From Bacillus sp. NTK034 (GTDB lineage: Bacteria > Bacillota > Bacilli > Bacillales > Cytobacillaceae), in contig NZ_JAFKOJ010000009.1 of assembly GCF_017303275.1 (NCBI RefSeq), positions 124,001-188,000 on the forward strand: 64,000 nucleotides of DNA, given 5' to 3'. Under the pieces are notes generated by a model. It was not told the origin of the DNA, did not search any database, and saw only the letters and a program-made list of their open reading frames with translations. A program made the translations under genes and the position numbers. Numbering within the stretch: the first letter of the stretch is position 1; each line of letters opens with the position of its first letter. Positions 58,933 to 64,000 of this stretch are shown here, piece by piece.

Positions 58933-59505
58933 TTCTTTTCCTGATCCTTTTTCCAGACCATGAAAACTCTCCATTCTCGTTATCCAATACCCACTGTAGT
59001 AAAGAGTGAGGAAGATGACAAAGTCATATAAAGTAGACCAGTTTTTTGGGTTATAAAAGTCGATGGCATCAAAGAAATTCATCCCTCCAAAAGCTCCAAT
59101 GGCAGAGAAGAGTATTCCTTTAAAGAAGCTATTCATTTTAGGCATTATTTGAAGGGCAAACATTACTCCGACTGGAGCTAATGAAAAGTGATATGGCAAA
59201 AATAAAAATGGTGCCAGTGGAATAATGATCATAGGGTATGACCATAATCCCATAGATAACGCAGCTAAATCGATAATAAGAGACATTATGATGACTAATA
59301 AGCCAGCTAAGAGAAGACGCCCGGTGCTGTCCTTCTTCCTATACTTAAACCATATCAGCCAGGGAATGATAAACAAAGCAAGACCAGCCCACCATTGCCC
59401 CGTAGTAATAAATTCGTTTTTCACTATATCCGCGAATGCTGTGCTTATCTCCGTATATTGTTCGTATGCTTGTTCAGACTTGGCCAGTCCTTTTTCAAAC
59501 GCCAT
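58930..59505 (-). CDS. CBO0543-family membrane protein
   Basis: A 191-residue protein from ATG 59505 (GGGGGCG upstream). A longer reading to 59595 overlaps the divergent DUF3231 promoter and lacks a site. It has a soluble N-terminus (AFEKGLAKSEQAYEQY) and five or six membrane segments (WAGLALFIIPWLIWFKYRKK, IIDLAALSMGLWSYPMIIIP, LAPVGVMFALQIMPKMNSFF, IDFYNPKNWSTLYDFVIF). This is the CBO0543 layout, related to 56793-57377. Function unknown; possibly a sporulation membrane protein. Confidence 0.7.
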   Translation of the reverse strand: MAFEKGLAKSEQAYEQYTEISTAFADIVKNEFITTGQWWAGLALFIIPWLIWFKYRKKDSTGRLLLAGLLVIIMSLIIDLAALSMGLWSYPMIIIPLAPFLFLPYHFSLAPVGVMFALQIMPKMNSFFKGILFSAIGAFGGMNFFDAIDFYNPKNWSTLYDFVIFLTLYYSGYWITRMESFHGLEKGSGKE

Positions 59506-59598
59506 GGCTGCGCCCCCATTCTTTTTACTTATTTTCAATTGCTTTTTTGTATTTTCTTTCCACCAATAGACAACATATAAAAGTAAGGAGGTCAAAAG

Positions 59599-60153
59599 AT
59601 GCCTAACCCATTAGAAGCAATCTTTAATATGCTCAGAATTTCATTTGATAATACTAATGAACCGAAATCTCCGCTGCATGTGATTGAAGTCGGAGACTTG
59701 TGGAAGTATTTAACCCTGGTAGAAGAATTTATCCGGTATGAAGAAATGAGCTTAAACACAACTACAGATGATGAAGTGCGGGAAATGCTTACAGATGTAG
59801 TAAAGGTATGTGAAGCGCAAGTAAAAAGATTAAGCAAATTCATGAAAAACGAAGGGATTCCTTTACCTGACGTAACATCTTCAAAACCAAATTCAAACCC
59901 GAAGGATATTCCTTTGGGAGTTAAGTTAACGGATGATGAAATTGCCAATGGCGTCGCATTCAAATTAGTAATATGTTCACAAGCATGTGCAACGGGCCAG
60001 GTTGATGCTGTCCGAAATGATGTAGGGCTCATGTGGACTGAATTCTTTTTAGAATGGACAGCAATAGGAGCAACTGTAAAAACCTTGATGAGGAAAAGGG
60101 GATGGCTCAAAGTTCCGCCCTATTACTATGCTCCAGGTTCCCCACAAAGGTAG
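59599..60153 (+). CDS. DUF3231-family protein
   Basis: A 184-residue helical protein of DUF3231, a Bacillus family that usually has two repeats in about 330 residues; here only one is present. Its sequence LHVIEVGDLWKYLTLVEEFI, FMKNEGIPLPDVTSSKPNSN and KLTDDEIANGVAFKLVICSQ, then YYYAPGSPQR at the end, matches the unit. DUF3231 proteins resemble ferritin-like spore-coat proteins, but the activity is not established. AAGGAGG precedes ATG 59599. Two hairpins follow before the next gene. Confidence 0.8.
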   Translation: MPNPLEAIFNMLRISFDNTNEPKSPLHVIEVGDLWKYLTLVEEFIRYEEMSLNTTTDDEVREMLTDVVKVCEAQVKRLSKFMKNEGIPLPDVTSSKPNSNPKDIPLGVKLTDDEIANGVAFKLVICSQACATGQVDAVRNDVGLMWTEFFLEWTAIGATVKTLMRKRGWLKVPPYYYAPGSPQR

Positions 60154-60154
60154 A

Positions 60155-60185
60155 AATCCGACTCAAAGGTTTGAGTTGGATTTTT
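60155..60185 (+). terminator. Rho-independent terminator after DUF3231
   Basis: AATCCGACTCAAA pairs with TTTGAGTTGGATT, followed by T5; the loop is very short. It lies immediately after the stop codon of the DUF3231 gene. Confidence 0.7.
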
Positions 60186-60259
60186 ACTTTTTAGGATGAG
60201 TTTTTTTGAGTAGAATTATAAATTCAAATAAAAGATCCATTTATAACAGGTGCCCGGAT

Positions 60260-60300
60260 CTTAAGTCATCTAAATGGCTTAAGGTAAGGTGCCTTTTTTT
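60260..60300 (+). terminator. Second hairpin with T-run before the GGT gene
   Basis: CTTAAGTCAT pairs with ATGGCTTAAG around a CTAA loop, then after 10 nt (GTAAGGTGCC) a T7 run follows. The distance from stem to T-run is larger than usual, so it may be a weak terminator or the leader of the next gene. Confidence 0.4.
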
Positions 60301-60394
60301 GTATGTTTCAGCTATTTTTAGCCGGGTACAAGAAATGAAAAGCTTTTAAGATATATGAATGAGATTTTGGCTGTACCCCATAGGAGGGATATCA

Positions 60395-62077
60395 ATGGAT
60401 AAGGTAGATACCAGGCATATGGCAAGAGACACCGAGGACAAGCGGCAGAAGGCGGCTGGCACCAATGGGATGGCTGCTTCTGCGGTTCATGAAGCAACAG
60501 GAGCTGGTGCCGAAATCTTAAGAAACGGCGGCAACGCCATGGATGCCCTGGTCGCAATCCAATTTGCTCTTAGTGTGGTTGAAGTGTTTAACACTGGCAT
60601 TGGAGCAAGCGGATATATCGTGTATTATGATCAGAAAACAAAAAAGACGAAGGTGATCAACGGTCATTCAAAGACCCCTTCAGGGGCAGATAAAGATCAG
60701 TTCTTAAATAAAAAAGGAGAGATTACTCCTTACTTTCAGCAGACCATTGATGCCAAGTCAGTAGGCATTCCCGGAATCATGAAGGCTATGGATGAAGGGC
60801 ATCAAAAGTTTGGGACAAAGCCGCTGGAGGATCTGATTGAGCCTGCCGTTAAACTGGCTGAAGAAGGCTTTAGGGTGAACTGGCAATGGGACGAAGTCAT
60901 CGAAATTCTTCATATCAGATTGGGGGAAGAAGCAAAGAAGTTTTTTATGCCGGAAGGAGTTCCTTTAGTGAAAGGAGACTGGGTTCAAAACAAAGACCTG
61001 GCAAAGACTCTTAGAATCCTGCAAAAGAAAGGAATACAAGCGCTTTATGAAGGTGAAATTGCAGATGCTATCATCAAGACACTTAAAGAGCAGGGCGGTA
61101 TTATGACGAATGAGGATCTGCAAAACTATCGGGCTCCTATAGAAGAACCGGTGATAGGAACCTACAGAGACTATGAAATTGCCGTTCCAGGACCACCTAA
61201 TGGCGGGGGAATTTCACTGCTGCAGATGTTAGGGATTCTGGAAGGGTTTGAGCTTAACAGGTATCGAGTATCTTCCTGGGAAAAGTATTATTTATTCTCA
61301 GAGGCAATGAGATTGGCATTCACTGATAAGCTGGCTTATATGGGAGATCCTAATTTTTCTGAAATTCCGGTTGAAGGTCTGCTTCAAGAAGAGTATTTAG
61401 AAGAACGGCGGGGAATGATCGACTGGAAATCGAGAAATCCGGAAATTGAATGCGGCAATCCCTGGAAGTTCCAGGGCAGCGATCGTCCCAGGGGAGAAGT
61501 AAAAGTGCATCAAACAGGAAAAGATACTACGCATTTTACCGTAGCTGACAGATGGGGGAACATTGCTGCATGCACGTCTTCGAATGAGCATATTATGGGC
61601 TCAGGCATCATGGTACCAGGTTACGGATTTTTGATGAACAATGATTTGACCGATTTTACCCCGGAACCGGACCATATCAATAGCCTGGCACCAAATAAAC
61701 AGCCGGTCAGCGCAAAAGTACCTGCTATAGTATTCAAGGATGGGGTGCCTGCTTTAACGCTGGGCTCTCCTGGCGGTCCAACTATTGTTGCATCAGTTTC
61801 ACAAGTTATCAGTCATATTCTCGATTTTGAAATGGATGTAAAAGCTGCAATCGAAGAACCCAGGATTTATAACAGTGTGGGACCGGATGTCTGGTCTGAG
61901 CAGGGCATTGGCCAAAGTGAAATTGACAAGCTCCGTCAAATGGGATTTCAGTTTGATGATACAGACAGGCCCATTGGCAACGTCCAGGCGATCTTCATTG
62001 ACCAAAAAACTGGAATGCTGCATGGAGCTGCTGATTCAAGCAGGCCAGGATCAGCCATTGGAATTAACGAAGCGTAA
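60395..62077 (+). CDS. Gamma-glutamyltransferase-family protein
   Basis: A 560-residue Ntn-hydrolase of the GGT family. It shows ASAVHEATGAGAEILRNGGN and AMDALVAIQFALSVVEVFN at the N-terminus, VPGPPNGGGISLLQMLGILE in the middle, and GKDTTHFTVADRWGNIAACT (about residues 375-394), whose Thr is the autoprocessing nucleophile. The small-subunit end has LTLGSPGGPTIVASVSQVIS. ATG 60395 has TAGGAGGG 7 bp upstream. No signal peptide is visible, so it may be cytosolic. GGTs cleave gamma-glutamyl amides such as glutathione or gamma-glutamyl peptides. Confidence 0.88.
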   Translation: MDKVDTRHMARDTEDKRQKAAGTNGMAASAVHEATGAGAEILRNGGNAMDALVAIQFALSVVEVFNTGIGASGYIVYYDQKTKKTKVINGHSKTPSGADKDQFLNKKGEITPYFQQTIDAKSVGIPGIMKAMDEGHQKFGTKPLEDLIEPAVKLAEEGFRVNWQWDEVIEILHIRLGEEAKKFFMPEGVPLVKGDWVQNKDLAKTLRILQKKGIQALYEGEIADAIIKTLKEQGGIMTNEDLQNYRAPIEEPVIGTYRDYEIAVPGPPNGGGISLLQMLGILEGFELNRYRVSSWEKYYLFSEAMRLAFTDKLAYMGDPNFSEIPVEGLLQEEYLEERRGMIDWKSRNPEIECGNPWKFQGSDRPRGEVKVHQTGKDTTHFTVADRWGNIAACTSSNEHIMGSGIMVPGYGFLMNNDLTDFTPEPDHINSLAPNKQPVSAKVPAIVFKDGVPALTLGSPGGPTIVASVSQVISHILDFEMDVKAAIEEPRIYNSVGPDVWSEQGIGQSEIDKLRQMGFQFDDTDRPIGNVQAIFIDQKTGMLHGAADSSRPGSAIGINEA

Positions 62078-62108
62078 CCCTGTGATTATTTACAAAGGAG
62101 TGATTTCG

Positions 62109-63257
62109 TTGAATCAATATGAAGCCTATTTTGAAGACAAGATGCCTGAAATGATGAACTTGCTCGAGGAACTGGTGAATATAGACAGCGGCTCTTATCA
62201 TAAAGAAGGAGTGGACAAGGTTGGCACTGTTTTGAGAAAGGAATTTGAGGAATTGGATATGGATGTACTTGTTCACCGTGAATCAGAGTATGGGGACCAT
62301 CTGGAGATAAAAGCGGAAAAGGATAGTGACCCCAATATTATTATTATCGCCCATATGGATACCGTATTTCCGGAAGGCGAAGCAGAAAAACGCCCATTCA
62401 AAATGATCGGGGATAAAGCATATGGGCCGGGAGTGAGTGATGAAAAGGCAAGCCATGTATCCGTTTTGTACGCATTGAAACTTCTTAAGGAAAATGGCTC
62501 GGACGCATATAAAAATGTACACTTGATTTTTAATAGTGATGAAGAAATCGGATCTCGAAAATCAAAAGCCATTATTAAAGAGGCGTCGATAGGTAAAAAA
62601 TTCTCACTTGTTGTTGAATCCGGAAGGCCAGATGATGGCATAGTCACAGAAAGAAAGGGAATTGGAAGATTTATCTTTGATGTTAAAGGAAAAAGCGCCC
62701 ATGCCGGGGTTGAACCCGAAAGAGGAAGAAGCGCCATCGATGAACTGGCACATAAAGTAGTTAAACTTCATGATTTAAATGATTACGAGAGAGGCTTGTC
62801 AGTCAATGTGGGCTTAATTGACGGCGGCATCTCTTCTAATACCGTCGCCCCGGATGCAGAAGCGCAAGTGGATGTTCGAGTGAAGAATATGGAACAGGCA
62901 AAGGAGATTACGGCAAAAATCACAGAAATTGCAGAGGAGGAGGAAGTGCAGGGAACAGAAACGAGCTTATCAGGCAAAATTGGACGGCCGCCAATGGAAA
63001 AAGTCGCAGGAACGGATAAATTGATTGAGGAAATAAAGGCTGCAGGGGAAGAACTAGGAATGTCTATTAGGGAAGTCAGCACGGGCGGAGGTTCGGATGC
63101 AGCGTATACTTCCACTGAAGGCGTCCCAACCGTGGACGGCATGGGGCCGCTCGGAGAATTTTCCCACAGTGAGACAGATGAGTATATCGATTTAAAAACG
63201 TTTCCGAAGCGAACGGCTTTACTGGCAAGGACGATCGAGAGGTTAAGCAAAGTGTAG
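62109..63257 (+). CDS. M20-family metallopeptidase (glutamate carboxypeptidase/PepT-like)
   Basis: A 382-residue dizinc peptidase: IIIAHMDTVFPEGEAEKRPF (about residues 77-96), GPGVSDEKASHVSVLYALKL, IFNSDEEIGSRKSKAI, the catalytic-domain pieces DVKGKSAHAGVEPERGRSAI and VSTGGGSDAAYTSTEGVPTV, and a HSETDEYIDL C-terminal ligand. The GGGS and HAG motifs match the carboxypeptidase G2/PepT group. TTG 62109 has AAAGGAG 8 bp upstream. It begins 31 bp after the GGT gene, so the two probably form an operon that degrades gamma-glutamyl or other peptides. Confidence 0.88.
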   Translation: MNQYEAYFEDKMPEMMNLLEELVNIDSGSYHKEGVDKVGTVLRKEFEELDMDVLVHRESEYGDHLEIKAEKDSDPNIIIIAHMDTVFPEGEAEKRPFKMIGDKAYGPGVSDEKASHVSVLYALKLLKENGSDAYKNVHLIFNSDEEIGSRKSKAIIKEASIGKKFSLVVESGRPDDGIVTERKGIGRFIFDVKGKSAHAGVEPERGRSAIDELAHKVVKLHDLNDYERGLSVNVGLIDGGISSNTVAPDAEAQVDVRVKNMEQAKEITAKITEIAEEEEVQGTETSLSGKIGRPPMEKVAGTDKLIEEIKAAGEELGMSIREVSTGGGSDAAYTSTEGVPTVDGMGPLGEFSHSETDEYIDLKTFPKRTALLARTIERLSKV

Positions 63258-63273
63258 AATAGAAACGTGAAAG

Positions 63274-63299
63274 CCTGGCCTGAGTGGGCCGGGTTTTTT
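63274..63299 (+). terminator. Rho-independent terminator of the GGT-M20 operon
   Basis: CCTGGCC pairs with GGCCGGG around a 6-base loop, followed by T6. It is 17 bp after the M20 stop codon. Confidence 0.85.
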
Positions 63300-63512
63300 G
63301 ATGAAAAAAAGAATGTGCCACGTAAGAATAAAAGCTTTAGACCTCCTGATTTTGATTAGTTTTTTATGAGAATGAAGACCATTCCTTTAGTATTTCAGAA
63401 TGAGGATTATCTTTCCTTCAATAAAAAAATAATAAAAAACATTAATTATTTATTGAAAAACGATAAATAATAGATTAAAATCAAACTGAAAATAACAAGT
63501 GAGGTGTTTTTT

Positions 63513-63995
63513 ATGGAAAAAGTAACAACATTGTTTTTAAAAATAGCCGTTTTTCTTTTAGGAGTCCCCATTTTAGTTCTGTGTATTTTTTTGGTCCCTG
63601 AACTGGGGCGAGTTGCAGGTGAATTGCTGCCGAAGTTTGCTTTCCTTAAATATTGGGTTTACATCGTGTTTTATGCTTCAACGATTCCTTTTTACTTTGC
63701 TCTGTATCAGGCGTTCAAACTTTTGCGCTATATTGACAAAAATAAAGCTTTCTCTGATTTATCCGTCATAGCTTTAAAGAAAATTAAATACTGTGCCATC
63801 ACCATCGCCGGTTTGCATGTACTGGTTCTGCCGGTATTCTATATTTTTGCAGAATTAGACGATGCCCCGGGTGTCATTTTTGTTGGCTTGCTGGTTCCTT
63901 TTGCTTCAATGGTTATCGCAGTCTTTGCGGCAGTTCTGCAGAAGCTTTTGCAAGAAGCAATTGATATCAAATCAGAAAATGATTTAACGGTCTGA
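63513..63995 (+). CDS. DUF2975-family membrane protein
   Basis: A 160-residue protein with four membrane segments (about residues 8-28, 45-65, 90-115 and 120-148) and the DUF2975 features: an N-terminal LFLKIAVFLLGVPILVLCIF, a middle FYFALYQAFKLLRYIDKNKAFSDLS turn, and LLQEAIDIKSENDLTV at the end. DUF2975 proteins are usually encoded directly upstream of a small XRE regulator; here the sequence ends at the window edge with a GAGGTGA that may be the start of such a gene. ATG 63513 is preceded by GTGAGGTG. Confidence 0.8.
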   Translation: MEKVTTLFLKIAVFLLGVPILVLCIFLVPELGRVAGELLPKFAFLKYWVYIVFYASTIPFYFALYQAFKLLRYIDKNKAFSDLSVIALKKIKYCAITIAGLHVLVLPVFYIFAELDDAPGVIFVGLLVPFASMVIAVFAAVLQKLLQEAIDIKSENDLTV

Positions 63996-64000
63996 GGTGA

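Noticed and set aside
63076..63321. Minus-strand ORF overlapping the M20 peptidase
   Set aside because: It is antisense to the catalytic end of the peptidase and to its terminator, which marks it as a shadow frame.

Overview
The window looks like chromosomal DNA of a low-GC, endospore-forming Firmicute in the Bacillaceae (Bacillus sensu lato, in the broad neighbourhood of Cytobacillus, Mesobacillus or Priestia). The reasons are AGGAGG-type ribosome binding sites with many TTG/GTG starts, a GerAB-type germinant-receptor subunit, a cobalamin operon with the CbiH60 gene architecture known from Bacillus megaterium, MhqR-type operators, and many Bacillus families (DinB, DUF896, DUF3231, CBO0543, DUF2975). 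This is inferred from gene content; I could not run a similarity search. No rRNA, tRNA or CRISPR array was seen.

Region 1 (1-13 kb) is a patchwork of small stress and accessory genes: the end of an arsenic locus with arsI, VOC, DinB, SRPBCC and cupin proteins, a decayed IS110-family element, an HTH/membrane-protein pair, an orphan germination permease and an EamA transporter behind a promoter-plus-attenuator leader. Several short gene remnants lie between the intact genes. Region 2 (13-18 kb) is a quinone/electrophile-response cluster: DoxX proteins, a Crp/Fnr regulator, a DUF896 protein, two ring-cleaving VOC dioxygenases and a flavin reductase, with two sites matching the MhqR operator. Region 3 (18-31 kb) holds an ArsR-quinone oxidoreductase operon, a TPR-type (RNPP-like) regulator, a deaminase, a styrene-monooxygenase-like flavoprotein, DinB and GNAT proteins, an extracytoplasmic PheC-like protein with an extra N-terminal domain, MOSC proteins, and several broken genes (IS, MFS, VOC and ankyrin remnants).

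Region 4 (31-37 kb) is a compact operon divergent from an IclR regulator: a DDAH-like amidinohydrolase, a true dimethylarginine dimethylaminohydrolase, a RocB-like M20 hydrolase and a RocE-like permease. I read it as a methylarginine/arginine uptake and breakdown module. A five-copy 52-bp tandem repeat carrying nested micro-ORFs follows it.

Region 5 (38.6-56 kb) is the cobalamin locus. A cobalamin riboswitch with a terminator precedes a tightly overlapping operon for the anaerobic (early cobalt insertion) pathway: cbiH60, cbiJ, cbiC, cbiD, cbiET, cbiL, cbiF, cbiG, cbiA, precorrin-2 dehydrogenase, cobA, a nitroreductase and btuR. Then come a methyltransferase with a BtuCDF-type ABC importer, and finally a single ORF joining a CbiW-like ferredoxin to the cobaltochelatase CbiX. 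Late steps (cbiP, cbiB, cobU/S) are not here and must be elsewhere if the pathway is complete. Region 6 (56-64 kb) contains three CBO0543-like membrane proteins, a MOSC protein, a lysoplasmalogenase-like protein, DUF3231, a gamma-glutamyltransferase/M20 peptidase pair and a DUF2975 membrane protein.
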